From positions 2,852,001-2,916,000 of the forward strand of contig NZ_JARUBL010000001.1 of assembly GCF_029626155.1 (NCBI RefSeq): a DNA stretch of 64,000 nucleotides, in the 5' to 3' direction. The stretch is from Solwaraspora sp. WMMD1047. Its GTDB lineage: Bacteria > Actinomycetota > Actinomycetes > Mycobacteriales > Micromonosporaceae. Both the position numbers and the translations under genes were made by a program. Positions within the stretch are counted from its first letter, which is position 1. The number at the start of each line of letters is the position of its first letter. Below the pieces are notes generated by a model. The model was not told the origin of the DNA. It did not search any database and was given only the letters and a program-made list of their open reading frames with translations. This document shows positions 17,539 to 25,910 of this stretch, piece by piece.

Positions 17539-18482
17539 CCCCGGTCGAACTCGGCTACCTGGCCGGTTGGCGGCTGATCCGGGCGCTGCCCCGACCGGTC
17601 GCGGCGGCGGCCTTCCGCGCCGGCGCCGACCACGCCCACCGCAAGGGCGGCCGGGGTACGGCCCGACTCGCCGAGAACCTGCGCCGGGTGGTCGGCCCCG
17701 ACCTGCCGCCGGCCGAGTTCGACGCGCTGGTGCGGGCCGGCCTGCGCTCGTACGCCCGGTACTGGATGGAGATGTTCCGACTGCCGGTGCTGAGCCGCGA
17801 GCAGCGACTGGCGACCTTCCGGCTGGACGGGGAGGATCTGCTCGCCGCCGACATGGCCGCCGGCCGGGGTGTGGTGGTCGCGCTGCCGCACGCCGGCAAC
17901 TGGGACGCCGCCGGGGCCTGGGTGGCGGCGAAGGGCTGGCCGATCACCACGGTGGCCGAGCGGCTGCGGCCGGAGGGGGTCTACGAGCGGTTCGTCGCCT
18001 TCCGGGAGCGGCTCGGGATGGAGATCATCCCGCTCACCGGCGGGCAGCAGCCGCCGGTGGACGTGCTCGCGGACCGGTTGACTCGCGGCCACCTGGTGCC
18101 GCTGCTGGCCGACCGGGACCTCTCCGCACGGGGCGTGCCGGTGACCTTCTTCGGCGCCCCCACCCGGATGCCGGCCGGTCCGGCCCTGCTGGCGATCCGG
18201 ACCGGGGCGCCGCTCTACGTCACCTCAATGTGGTACGAACCGGACATGGCGCGAGCGGCGCTGACCGGCCCGCTGACCGTGCCGGATCCCGACAGCGCCC
18301 CCCTTGACCAGCGGGTTCGGGCGATCACCCAGCAGATCGCCGACCAGTTGGCCGTCGGGATCGCCCGGCATCCGGAAGACTGGCACATGTTGCAACGGAT
18401 GTGGGTCGAGCCGGCGTCGCCGACACGGGCCCCGTCGCAGCCGCCGACGCCGGCCCCGGTGGCGCCGTCCGAGCCGGCCTGA
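17535..18482 (+). CDS. patA: phosphatidylinositol mannoside acyltransferase (PatA-like)
   Basis: A 315-residue acyltransferase of the LpxL/HtrB family. The catalytic HxxxxD is seen in LPHAGNWDAAG, followed by the usual LPLLADRDLSARG and FFGAPTRMPAGPALLA. In mycobacteria the gene between pgsA and pimA acylates the mannose of PIM1/PIM2 at the cytoplasmic membrane face. The C-terminal ~25 residues are Pro/Ala-rich and probably disordered. GTG overlaps pgsA (GTGA) and the stop lies 14 bp before pimA, so the four lipid genes are one unit. Confidence 0.9.
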   Translation: MTPVELGYLAGWRLIRALPRPVAAAAFRAGADHAHRKGGRGTARLAENLRRVVGPDLPPAEFDALVRAGLRSYARYWMEMFRLPVLSREQRLATFRLDGEDLLAADMAAGRGVVVALPHAGNWDAAGAWVAAKGWPITTVAERLRPEGVYERFVAFRERLGMEIIPLTGGQQPPVDVLADRLTRGHLVPLLADRDLSARGVPVTFFGAPTRMPAGPALLAIRTGAPLYVTSMWYEPDMARAALTGPLTVPDPDSAPLDQRVRAITQQIADQLAVGIARHPEDWHMLQRMWVEPASPTRAPSQPPTPAPVAPSEPA

Positions 18483-18496
18483 GGGGGAGGGGCGCT

Positions 18497-19657
18497 GTGC
18501 GGATCGGCATCGTGTGCCCGTACTCCTTCGACGTGCCGGGCGGGGTGCAGAACCACGTGATGGACCTCGCCGAGGCGCTGCTCGGTCTCGGCCACGAGGT
18601 GAGCGTGCTGGCACCCGCCGACGAGGATTCCGAACTGCCGCCCTACGTGGTGCCGGCCGGCCGGTCGGTGCCGTTCCCCTACAACGGTTCGGTGGCCCGG
18701 ATCACCTTCGGGCCGCTCTCCACCGCCCGGGTGCGGCGCTGGCTGGCCCGCGGCGACTTCGACGTGCTGCACGTGCACGAACCGTTCGTGCTGAGCGTCT
18801 CGCTGCTGGCCGTGCTCTCCGCGCGCGGGCCGGTGGTGGCCACCTTCCACACCGCCATGACCAGGTCGAAGGCGCTGGCCGCCGCCCAGGGCATGCTGCA
18901 GCTGGTGCTGGAGCGGATCACCGCCCGGATCGCGGTCAGCGCGCTGGCCCGCAAGCTGCAGGTCGAACACCTCGACGGCGGCGCGGTCGAGATCCCCAAC
19001 GGGGTGGCGGTCGGCAAGTTCGCCGGGGCCGAGCCGCTGCCCGGCTGGCCCGGCCCGAGCGGCGTCGGCACCGGGGGCACGCTGGGCTTCCTCGGCCGGT
19101 TCACCGAGGCGCGTAAGGGCTTCCCGGTGCTGCGGGACGCCTTCGTCGACCTGGCCCGCAGCCGGCCCGGCCTGCGGCTGCTGGTCGCCGGCCCGGGTGA
19201 CCTGACCGACCTGCACGAGGGCGTGCCGGTCGAGCTGCGTGACCGGATCACCTTTCTGGGCCGGGTTTCGGAGGAGGAGAAGGCCCGGATGCTGCGCAGC
19301 GTCGACCTGTACGTGGCACCGAACATCGGCGGCGAGTCGTTCGGCATGATCCTCACCGAGGCGATGGCGGCCGGCACCACCGTGGTCGCCAGCGACCTGG
19401 ACGCGTTCCGTCGGGTGCTGGACGGCGGGCGGGCCGGGCGGCTCTTCCCGACCGGCGATCCGGCCGCCCTGGCCGCCGCGGTCAGCGACCTGCTCGACGA
19501 TCCGGCCGCCCGGGCCGAGCTGTCCGCCTGCGCCAGCCAGGTGGTGGCCGCGTTCGACTGGCCGACGGTGGCCCGCCGGGTGCTTGAGGTGTACGCGACG
19601 GCGATCGAGGCGACCGACGGCCGGGTGATGGACGTGGAGTGGACCGCACCGAGCTGA
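18497..19657 (+). CDS. pimA: phosphatidylinositol alpha-mannosyltransferase
   Basis: A 386-residue GT-B, family GT4 glycosyltransferase. N-terminal nucleotide-fold GIVCPYSFDVPGGVQNH contains the GGV(Q) loop of PimA; the donor (GDP-mannose) site ESFGMILTEAMAAGTTVVAS has the E-x7-E motif. It transfers the first mannose to phosphatidylinositol on the inner leaflet. Start GTG at 18497 after GAGGGGGAGGGG. Together with the two upstream genes it makes acylated PIMs, lipids known in Micromonospora-type envelopes. Confidence 0.93.
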   Translation: MRIGIVCPYSFDVPGGVQNHVMDLAEALLGLGHEVSVLAPADEDSELPPYVVPAGRSVPFPYNGSVARITFGPLSTARVRRWLARGDFDVLHVHEPFVLSVSLLAVLSARGPVVATFHTAMTRSKALAAAQGMLQLVLERITARIAVSALARKLQVEHLDGGAVEIPNGVAVGKFAGAEPLPGWPGPSGVGTGGTLGFLGRFTEARKGFPVLRDAFVDLARSRPGLRLLVAGPGDLTDLHEGVPVELRDRITFLGRVSEEEKARMLRSVDLYVAPNIGGESFGMILTEAMAAGTTVVASDLDAFRRVLDGGRAGRLFPTGDPAALAAAVSDLLDDPAARAELSACASQVVAAFDWPTVARRVLEVYATAIEATDGRVMDVEWTAPS

Positions 19658-19695
19658 TGACGTACCGGACCGACGGGGATTGAGGCAGCACTACG

Positions 19696-20199
19696 ATGCC
19701 GGGCATGTGGTGGGTGGTGGGCGCCGCGCTGGCGGTCGGGCTGGTGGCGGTCTACCTGACCTGGACGGCCGCCCGGGTCGAGCGGCTGCACACCCGGGTC
19801 GCGGCGGCCGCCCGGGCGCTGGAGGCCCACCTGCTGCGCCGCGCCGCCGCCGCCGCGGTGCTCGCCGAGGAGCGGTACGCCACGGAGCTGTACGCGGCGG
19901 CCCGGATCGCGCTGGACGCCGGGCCGGACGAGCGGGAGGCGGCCGAGAACGACCTCACCCGCCAGTTGCGGGCCGCCCGGCTGGACCCGGACGACCCGGC
20001 CGCCGCCTCGGTGGTCGCCGCCAGCCGCCGGTTGGCGCTGGCCCGTCAGCTGCACACCGACCTGGTCCGCGACGCGCTCTCCGCCCGCCGCCGCCCGCTG
20101 GTCCGGCTGCTGCGGATGGCCCGCAAGCACGACCGGCCGCACTACTTCGACGTCGACGACCCCACCCTCGCCGCCCAGCCGGACCTGACCATCGCCTGA
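19696..20199 (+). CDS. conserved hypothetical membrane-anchored protein after pimA
   Basis: A 167-residue protein: one N-terminal membrane helix (WWVVGAALAVGLVAVYLTW) followed by an Ala/Arg-rich coiled-coil-like region and a C-terminus HDRPHYFDVDDPTLA. It occupies the position of mycobacterial Rv2609c but lacks the NUDIX domain, so at most it matches that protein's N-terminal part. The function is unknown; a helper of the PIM enzymes is a positional guess. A second possible start is the Met at 19705. Confidence 0.65.
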   Translation: MPGMWWVVGAALAVGLVAVYLTWTAARVERLHTRVAAAARALEAHLLRRAAAAAVLAEERYATELYAAARIALDAGPDEREAAENDLTRQLRAARLDPDDPAAASVVAASRRLALARQLHTDLVRDALSARRRPLVRLLRMARKHDRPHYFDVDDPTLAAQPDLTIA

Positions 20200-20353
20200 C
20201 CCGCTCGGCAGGTGAGCCCGGCCACAGTGCAGGCCACCGGTTGGTCGATTGGCTGTCGGTCGCCGCCGGTCGGCGGCGTAGCATCGGGCCCGGGTCCGGC
20301 CGCCGGGTCGGGTTCCCCAGCATCGGATTCCGCCTGCGAGGAGCGACGTCACC

Positions 20354-21277
20354 GTGTCCGAGTCCACCGTGAGTTCCGAATCCACCACCGGCACCCCCGT
20401 CGTCGGCAGTGCCCGGGTCAAGCGCGGCATGGCGGAGATGCTCAAGGGCGGCGTGATCATGGACGTGGTCACCGCCGAGCAGGCCAAGATCGCCGAGGAC
20501 GCCGGCGCGGTCGCGGTGATGGCCCTGGAGCGGGTGCCCGCCGACATCCGGGCGCAGGGCGGCGTCTCCCGGATGAGCGACCCGGACATGATCGACAGCA
20601 TCATCAACGCGGTCTCCATCCCGGTGATGGCCAAGGCCCGGATCGGCCACTTCGTCGAGGCGCAGGTGCTGCAGTCGCTCGGCGTCGACTACGTCGACGA
20701 GTCGGAGGTGCTGACCCCCGCCGACTACGCCAACCACATCGACAAGTGGGCGTTCACGGTGCCGTTCGTCTGCGGCGCCACGAACCTCGGCGAGGCGCTG
20801 CGGCGGATCAACGAGGGCGCGGCGATGATCAGGTCCAAGGGCGAGGCCGGCACCGGGGACGTCTCCAACGCCACCACCCACATGCGCAAGATCCGCGCCG
20901 AGCTGCGCCGGCTCAGCTCGCTGCCCGCCGACGAGCTGTACGTGGCGGCCAAGGAGCTGCAGGCGCCGTACGAGTTGGTCCGCGAGGTGGCCGAGACCGG
21001 CAAGCTGCCGGTGGTGCTCTTCACCGCCGGCGGCATCGCCACCCCGGCCGACGCGGCGATGATGATGCAGCTCGGCGCCGAGGGCGTCTTCGTCGGCTCC
21101 GGGATCTTCAAGTCCGGCAACCCCGCCCAGCGGGCCGCCGCCATCGTCAAGGCCACCACCTTCCACGACGACCCCGACGTGCTGGCCAAGGTCTCCCGGG
21201 GCCTCGGCGAGGCGATGGTCGGCATCAACGTCGACGAGGTCCCCGCCCCGCACCGCCTCGCCGAGCGCGGCTGGTGA
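20354..21277 (+). CDS. pdxS: pyridoxal 5'-phosphate synthase, synthase subunit
   Basis: A 307-residue TIM barrel. The catalytic region [20 protein letters not shown] and [14 protein letters not shown] (second catalytic Lys zone) are intact, as is the [12 protein letters not shown] segment. It condenses ribose 5-phosphate, glyceraldehyde 3-phosphate and ammonia into PLP, in a 12+12 complex with PdxT. GTG start at 20354 after GAGGAGCGACGTC. A perfect 16-bp hairpin separates it from pdxT. Confidence 0.97.
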   Translation: MSESTVSSESTTGTPVVGSARVKRGMAEMLKGGVIMDVVTAEQAKIAEDAGAVAVMALERVPADIRAQGGVSRMSDPDMIDSIINAVSIPVMAKARIGHFVEAQVLQSLGVDYVDESEVLTPADYANHIDKWAFTVPFVCGATNLGEALRRINEGAAMIRSKGEAGTGDVSNATTHMRKIRAELRRLSSLPADELYVAAKELQAPYELVREVAETGKLPVVLFTAGGIATPADAAMMMQLGAEGVFVGSGIFKSGNPAQRAAAIVKATTFHDDPDVLAKVSRGLGEAMVGINVDEVPAPHRLAERGW

Positions 21278-21294
21278 GCCGGTCGCGTGATCAC

Positions 21295-21330
21295 GAAGGA
21301 TCCGGGTCGCAGCGGCGACCCGGATCCTTC
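21295..21330. terminator. perfect 16-bp hairpin between pdxS and pdxT
   Basis: GAAGGATCCGGGTCGC (21295-21310) is followed by a 4-nt AGCG loop and its exact reverse complement (21315-21330). No U tract follows. It lies 18 bp after the pdxS stop and 24 bp before pdxT, so it could be a partial terminator or a processing/stability element that sets the PdxS:PdxT ratio. Confidence 0.7.
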
Positions 21331-21353
21331 CGGATCATGTCGAAGAGCGGGGG

Positions 21354-21968
21354 GTGGGTGTGAGCGGGCGGCCGGTGGTGGGGGTGCTGGGGCTGCAGGG
21401 GGATGTGCGGGAGCACCTGCGGGCGTTGGGTGACGCGGGCGCGGACGCGCGTGTCGTGCGCCGCCCCGGTGAGGTCGACGAGGTCGACGCGCTGGTGGTG
21501 CCGGGTGGCGAGTCGACCACCATGAGCCGGCTGGCGGTGGAGTTCGAGCTGCTCGACCCGATCCGCAAGCGGGTCGCCGACGGGATGCCCGTCTACGGCT
21601 CCTGCGCCGGCATGATCATGCTCGCCACCGAGGTGCTCGACGGCCGCCCCGACCAGCGGGGCTTCGAGGGCATCGAGATGACCGTGCGGCGCAACGCGTT
21701 CGGCCGGCAGGTCGACTCGTTCGAGGCGCCCGTGGAGATCGCCGGCGTGCCCGGGCCGTTGTTCCACGCCGTGTTCATCCGGGCGCCCTGGGTGGAGCGG
21801 GTCGGCCCCGGGGTCGAGGTGCTGGGGCGGGTCACCAGCGGTGCGGCGGCCGGGCGGATCGTTGCCGTCCGGCAGGGCAACCTGCTGGCCACCGCGTTCC
21901 ACCCGGAGCTGACCGGTGACCTGCGGGTACACCGCTACTTCGTGGAGCTGGTCCGGGCCGCGGGCTGA
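21354..21968 (+). CDS. pdxT: pyridoxal 5'-phosphate synthase, glutaminase subunit
   Basis: A 204-residue class I glutamine amidotransferase. N-terminal [11 protein letters not shown], oxyanion strand [11 protein letters not shown], nucleophile in [10 protein letters not shown], and the His-Glu of the triad in [10 protein letters not shown]. It supplies ammonia to PdxS. Two GTGs compete for the start (21354 and 21360); both follow a G-rich stretch and I cannot decide between them. The last codons plus stop are copied 45 bp downstream. Confidence 0.95.
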   Translation: MGVSGRPVVGVLGLQGDVREHLRALGDAGADARVVRRPGEVDEVDALVVPGGESTTMSRLAVEFELLDPIRKRVADGMPVYGSCAGMIMLATEVLDGRPDQRGFEGIEMTVRRNAFGRQVDSFEAPVEIAGVPGPLFHAVFIRAPWVERVGPGVEVLGRVTSGAAAGRIVAVRQGNLLATAFHPELTGDLRVHRYFVELVRAAG

Positions 21969-22015
21969 CCGCCGCGCCCGGTTCCGGCCGGGCTGGTCCG
22001 GGCCGCGGGCTGACC
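21948..22015. repeat. duplicated pdxT tail (two 23-bp copies)
   Basis: CTGGTCCGGGCCGCGGGCTG followed by ACC occurs at 21948-21970, where it encodes the PdxT end LVRAAG-stop, and again without change at 21993-22015 in the non-coding gap. The copies are 45 bp apart. Confidence 0.8.
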
Positions 22016-22212
22016 CGTTGTACGGGGTGTGACAGCACCCCGGGGGCCGCCGGTAGGATTGCCCCGTCCGGCGGGTGGTTCCGCTCGCCACGGCTGCACG
22101 GCCATGATCGATGGCGCTTCGCGCGTACCCGATTGTTGTGGGCGTGGCGCCGACCCGCGGACGCCGCGGGCGGTGGAGCCGGGACGGCGGCGGTTGACGA
22201 CGGAGGTTACCT

Positions 22213-22962
22213 ATGTCCGGCCACTCCAAGTGGGCGACTACCAAGCACAAGAAGGCGGTCATCGACGCCAAGCGCGGCAAGATGTTCGCCAAGCTGATCA
22301 AGAACGTCGAGGTGGCGGCGCGCACCGGCGGCGGTGACCCGGCCGGCAACCCGACCCTCTTCGACGCCATCCAGAAGGCGAAGAAGAGCTCCGTCCCCAA
22401 CGACAACATCGACCGGGCGGTCAAGCGCGGCTCCGGTCTGGAGGCCGGCGGCGCCGACTGGCAGACCGTGATGTACGAGGGCTACGGCCCCAACGGCGTG
22501 GCGCTGCTGATCGAGTGCCTGACCGACAACCGCAACCGGGCCGCCACCGAGGTACGCACCGCGCTGACCCGCAACGGCGGCTCGCTGGCCGACGCCGGCT
22601 CGGTGTCGTACATGTTCTCCCGCAAGGGCGTCGTGATCGTGCCGAAGGCCGGGCTCTCCGAGGACGACGTGCTGCTCGCCGTCCTGGACGCCGGCGCCGA
22701 GGAGGTCAACGACCTGGACGAGGCGTTCGAGGTGATCTCCGAGCCGAACGACCTGATCCCGGTCCGCACCGCCCTGCAGGAGGCCGGCATCGAGTACGAC
22801 TCGGCCGAGTCGTCCCTGGTCCCGAGCGTCCGGGTCCCGCTCGACGAGGACGGCGCCCGCAAGATCTTCAAGCTGATCGACGTCCTGGAGGACTCCGACG
22901 ACGTCCAGAACGTCTACGCCAACTTCGACGTCTCCGACGAGGTAATGGCCGCCGTCGCCTGA
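22213..22962 (+). CDS. yebC: YebC/PmpR-family protein
   Basis: A 249-residue protein starting [21 protein letters not shown], the family signature, with [12 protein letters not shown] and the C-terminal acidic domain. Members were described as transcriptional regulators and more recently as translation factors for proline-rich stretches; in actinobacteria the gene typically precedes ruvC. Here ruvC is 8 kb away because of an inserted block. ATG follows GACGGAGG. A possible -10 (TAGGAT, 22054-22059) lies about 155 bp upstream. Confidence 0.93.
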   Translation: MSGHSKWATTKHKKAVIDAKRGKMFAKLIKNVEVAARTGGGDPAGNPTLFDAIQKAKKSSVPNDNIDRAVKRGSGLEAGGADWQTVMYEGYGPNGVALLIECLTDNRNRAATEVRTALTRNGGSLADAGSVSYMFSRKGVVIVPKAGLSEDDVLLAVLDAGAEEVNDLDEAFEVISEPNDLIPVRTALQEAGIEYDSAESSLVPSVRVPLDEDGARKIFKLIDVLEDSDDVQNVYANFDVSDEVMAAVA

Positions 22963-23027
22963 CCCCCGCCCCGGGCGCGCCGGCGCCGCCATGATCATGA
23001 ACACCGACCGCCCACCCGCGATCCCCT

Positions 23028-23090
23028 CGATGATCTGAGCGCTACTGCTGTTACCGGCGAGGTTTAACAGCAGTAGCGCTCAGATCATCG
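23028..23090. repeat. 26-bp perfect inverted repeat with 11-nt loop
   Basis: CGATGATCTGAGCGCTACTG plus CTGTTA (23028-23053) has an exact reverse complement at 23065-23090; the loop is CCGGCGAGGTT. It starts 65 bp after yebC, where the conserved backbone stops and accessory genes begin. A CATGATCATG motif precedes it at 22990-22999. It could be a terminator for both flanking genes or a dispersed REP-like element. Confidence 0.85.
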
Positions 23091-23132
23091 ACTGCGCCAC
23101 GCGCACACCTGGCCGCTGTCGGCGCAGGGGGG

Positions 23133-23318
23133 CTACCGCTTCACCGCTTGGAGGAACGCGGCCCACGCGGACGGCCCGAAGGTCAGCGACGGTCCCGCCT
23201 GGTCCTTGCTGTCCCGCACCAGCACCCGACCGGGGAGATTGTCAGCGACCTCCACGCAGTTACCCGTCGCGGTGCTGCGGCGGGACGTGCGCCAGTTCGG
23301 GGTACTCCTCAGGTCCAT
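23133..23318 (-). CDS. DUF397 protein
   Basis: A 61-residue DUF397 domain: W-R-x-S/T start (NWRTSRRSTATGNCVEVAD), LPGRVLVRDSKD and the C-terminal FGPSAWAAFLQAVK. These small proteins are encoded next to WhiJ-type XRE regulators across actinobacteria and are thought to work with them. It overlaps the upstream XRE gene by 10 bp, so the two are translationally coupled. Confidence 0.9.
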   Translation of the reverse strand: MDLRSTPNWRTSRRSTATGNCVEVADNLPGRVLVRDSKDQAGPSLTFGPSAWAAFLQAVKR

Positions 23319-24091
23319 GACTCCGCCGCTTTCGTGATGAGTTCAAGGCTCCGGTGCTGCGGCTCAGCGTACTCGCGTACCGCCTCCCACCTTCTTTCAA
23401 GGGCTGTCACGCCCACCGGGTTCTCCACCACACCACCCTCCGGATGGCCGTCGACCAGCCCTACCGTGCGTCCCTGGACGCTGGCGAGCGCAAGCGGCCC
23501 GTTGAGCCCGGCGTACGCGCCGACGTGCGACGGCACCACGTAGATGCTCACGTTCGGGCGCTGGATCGCCTCCACCAGCGCAAGAAGCTGTGGGCGCATC
23601 ACCGTCGGTCCGCCGACCGGCCGATAGAGCACACCTTCATCGAGAGTCACGACCAACCGGGCAGGGCTGTCGTTGCGGGTTATGACTGCCTGCCTGGCAA
23701 GCCGATTCATCACGGCTTCCTCTGCTGCGGCACCGGCCAACTCGGTTCCGATGATGGCGCGTGCGTAGGCCTCGGTCTGGAGCAGGCCGGGGACGATGAC
23801 GGTTTCGAAGTGCCGCAACAGGTCCGCTTCACGTTCATGCTCGAACCACGACTTCAGCCAGATCGGGGTCACCTCGTTTCGAATGTGCCCCTCGTAGTAC
23901 TCGACAAAGGACGTCCCGAGTGCCTGGTCAACTGCTGCCAGGTAGTCCGGGGTCACCGGGCGTTCGCCGCGCTCGATGCCGCCGACGTGCTGCGCCGAAT
24001 AATGGATCTTGGCAGCCCAGGCGTCCTGGCTGAGCCCGATCAACTCGCGCAGTCGACGAAGGTGCCTTATCAGAAAGTCGCTGCCGGCCAC
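23309..24091 (-). CDS. WhiJ-like XRE-family regulator with DUF5753
   Basis: A 260-residue protein. N-terminal helix-turn-helix (residues ~8-60: RLRELIGLSQDAWAAKIHYS, HVGGIERGERPVT), then a DUF5753 sensor domain (WFEHEREADLLRHFETVIVPGLLQTEAYARAI, RQAVITR, YVVPSHVGAY). This is the standard partner of DUF397 genes; in Streptomyces such clusters influence development and antibiotic production. GTG start at 24091 is the best fit to family N-termini, though its ribosome binding site is weak. Likely autoregulated through the palindrome at 24119-24144. Confidence 0.9.
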   Translation of the reverse strand: MAGSDFLIRHLRRLRELIGLSQDAWAAKIHYSAQHVGGIERGERPVTPDYLAAVDQALGTSFVEYYEGHIRNEVTPIWLKSWFEHEREADLLRHFETVIVPGLLQTEAYARAIIGTELAGAAAEEAVMNRLARQAVITRNDSPARLVVTLDEGVLYRPVGGPTVMRPQLLALVEAIQRPNVSIYVVPSHVGAYAGLNGPLALASVQGRTVGLVDGHPEGGVVENPVGVTALERRWEAVREYAEPQHRSLELITKAAESWT

Positions 24092-24118
24092 AACCCATTC
24101 ACATCCTCACGTTCACTC

Positions 24119-24144
24119 GGGTTGCGCTGACATTGTGCAAACCC
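24119..24144. promoter_or_regulatory. possible XRE-regulator operator
   Basis: GGGTTGCGC (24119-24127) and GTGCAAACCC (24135-24144) form an inverted repeat if one base is bulged. It lies 28 bp upstream of the XRE gene and between it and the divergent small gene at 24242, the expected place for an autoregulatory site. Confidence 0.35.
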
Positions 24145-24241
24145 TGAGTCGTACCAATAATCTTCCGACCCTCATGGTCTGTCGTCCAGGGTGGATTTCA
24201 ACAGTGGAGCCCACCTACCGATTCGACCGGAGGTAGCGCAG

Positions 24242-24640
24242 ATGGGAAACGACGACGAACACCGAACAGGCAACCGTCCGCCGGTCGGGCGGTACGGCAG
24301 GTGGCGGCCGATCAACAGTCGGCGCATCGGCGGGCACCACGACAACCCGGGCCGCGTCGAGCCCCACCGCCGCTACGACGAACGTGATCGGCCGGTCCCG
24401 TCCATCGGGCCGATCCAGGGACCGGTCCTGTTCCCGGACACCATTCCGCGGCACGTCCAGGCGGACTCGCTGCGGATGATGCTCGCGCGCCACGCGCCGG
24501 ATGGCGACCGGATGTGTCGATGCGGCCTACCGCTCGGCGAACTGACCGGACTCTGCTGGTACGGCCGGCAGGCACAGAAACGGCTCTCCGAGCTGGCTCC
24601 CGATCATCGGGCCGAGAGTCCCGGCGAGCCGGACCGATAG
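24242..24640 (+). CDS. hypothetical protein with CxCG...C motif, beside the WhiJ-like cluster
   Basis: A 132-residue, Arg/Pro/His-rich protein, probably disordered except for the C-terminal RMCRCGLPLGELTGLCWYGR, a Cys arrangement that could bind metal. The ATG at 24242 follows CCGGAGGTAGCGC. It diverges from the XRE/DUF397 pair and is a plausible third member of that module. No family is recognised with certainty. The Cys motif resembles those in the proteins at 62820 and 63242. Confidence 0.6.
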   Translation: MGNDDEHRTGNRPPVGRYGRWRPINSRRIGGHHDNPGRVEPHRRYDERDRPVPSIGPIQGPVLFPDTIPRHVQADSLRMMLARHAPDGDRMCRCGLPLGELTGLCWYGRQAQKRLSELAPDHRAESPGEPDR

Positions 24641-24669
24641 CCCCCCGTGACCCACGTCATAAGGCGAGC

Positions 24670-24696
24670 TGTCAGATATCCCGCCGCTGCCGCGTT
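24670..24696 (+). promoter_or_regulatory. candidate ECF41-type promoter
   Basis: TGTCAGA (24670-24676), 16 bp, then CGTT (24693-24696). The promoter recognised by ECF41 sigma factors is described as TGTCACA about 16 bp from CGTC, so each element differs at one base. It is 31 bp upstream of the oxidoreductase ATG in front of an ECF41-type sigma gene, the arrangement expected for autoregulation. Confidence 0.55.
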
Positions 24697-24727
24697 CAAA
24701 GGGCACGCGAACAGACGGGAGCCAGAA

Positions 24728-25909
24728 ATGCCGCACCGCATCACCGTTCTGGGGGCCGGATACGCCGGGGCCTCCGCCGCCGGCGTCCTCGCCCGCCACC
24801 TGCACCCCGACGATTTCGAGATCACCGTCGTCAACGCCGAACCGGACTTCGTCGAACGGATTCGGCTGCACCAGCTCGCCGCCGGCCGGGACCTGCGCCG
24901 GTTCGGCCTGGCGGAGATGTTCGCGGGCACGGGCATCCAGCTGCGCGTGGCCCGCGTCACCGCGATCGACGCCGGGCGGCGCACCGTCAGCGCCGGCGAC
25001 GACCAGATCGGGTACGACACCCTGCTCTACACCCTCGGCAGCACCATCGGCGAGCACGGTGTTCCGGGCGTGGCCGAGCACGCCTTCGACGTCGCCGGGC
25101 GGCCGGCGGCGCTGCGGCTGCGGCAGCGCCTGGCCGATCTCCCCGATGGCGGTTCGGTGCTTGTCGTCGGCGGCAACCTGACCGGCATCGAGGTCGCCAC
25201 CGAGATCGCCGAGTGCCGACCCGGGCTGCGGGTCAGCCTCGCCACCAGCGGCGAACTGGGTGGTTGGCTGGGCCCGTCGGGTCGCCGGCACCTGCTGGGC
25301 GCCTTCGACCGGCTCGGTATCACCGTCGCGCAGCACACCACCGTCGCTCGGGTCGAGCCGACCGGCGCCGTCGCCACCGACGGCACGGCGCTGTCGGCCG
25401 ACGTGACGGTGTGGGCGGCCGGGTTCGCCGTGCATCCGATCGCCGCCGCCAGCGGCCTTGCCGTCGAGTCCGACGGCCGGATCACCGTCGACCGGATGAT
25501 GCGGTCCGTCTCCCACCCGGACGTCTACGCGGCCGGGGACAGCGCCTTCGTCATCGGCGACAACGGCCAGCCGCTGCCGATGTCCTGCGGCTCGGCGGGC
25601 TTCACCCGGATGCAGGCGACGGCCGCGATCATCGGCGACCTCACCGGGCAGCGGATCCCGAAGACCTCGCTGGCCTACCTCGGCAACTGCATCAGCCTCG
25701 GGAGCCGGGACGCGATCTTCCAGACGGTGGACGGCGCGGCGCGGTCGAGATCATGGGCGCTGCGCGGCCGGCCCGCCTCGCTGGTCAAGAACTTCGTGCT
25801 CAGGGGCGCCACCTGGGGCATCAGCAACCCGACCTACGGACTGCCGGCCCGCCGGCGTCGCCTGGCGAAGGCGCCGCACCGCCCGGTCCAGCCGGCGGTG
25901 GCCGACTAG
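24728..25909 (+). CDS. NAD(P)/FAD-dependent oxidoreductase (NDH-2-like), ECF41 partner
   Basis: A 393-residue pyridine nucleotide-disulfide type flavoprotein. FAD-binding GAGYAGASAAGVL at the N-terminus, a second Rossmann VVGGNLTGIEVATEIAE, and the FAD-closing DVYAAGDSAFV. It lacks an obvious redox Cys pair, which fits NADH dehydrogenase-like rather than disulfide reductases. The ATG at 24728 follows GGGAG; the in-frame GTG at 24647 precedes the promoter candidate. It ends 1 bp before the sigma gene. ECF41 sigma genes are typically linked to a carboxymuconolactone decarboxylase, oxidoreductase or epimerase gene, and this is that partner. Confidence 0.85.
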   Translation: MPHRITVLGAGYAGASAAGVLARHLHPDDFEITVVNAEPDFVERIRLHQLAAGRDLRRFGLAEMFAGTGIQLRVARVTAIDAGRRTVSAGDDQIGYDTLLYTLGSTIGEHGVPGVAEHAFDVAGRPAALRLRQRLADLPDGGSVLVVGGNLTGIEVATEIAECRPGLRVSLATSGELGGWLGPSGRRHLLGAFDRLGITVAQHTTVARVEPTGAVATDGTALSADVTVWAAGFAVHPIAAASGLAVESDGRITVDRMMRSVSHPDVYAAGDSAFVIGDNGQPLPMSCGSAGFTRMQATAAIIGDLTGQRIPKTSLAYLGNCISLGSRDAIFQTVDGAARSRSWALRGRPASLVKNFVLRGATWGISNPTYGLPARRRRLAKAPHRPVQPAVAD

Positions 25910-25910
25910 C

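Noticed and set aside
24647-24727. Upstream GTG start for the FAD oxidoreductase
   Set aside because: It would place the candidate promoter inside the coding region; the ATG at 24728 immediately precedes the FAD-binding motif and has a ribosome binding site.
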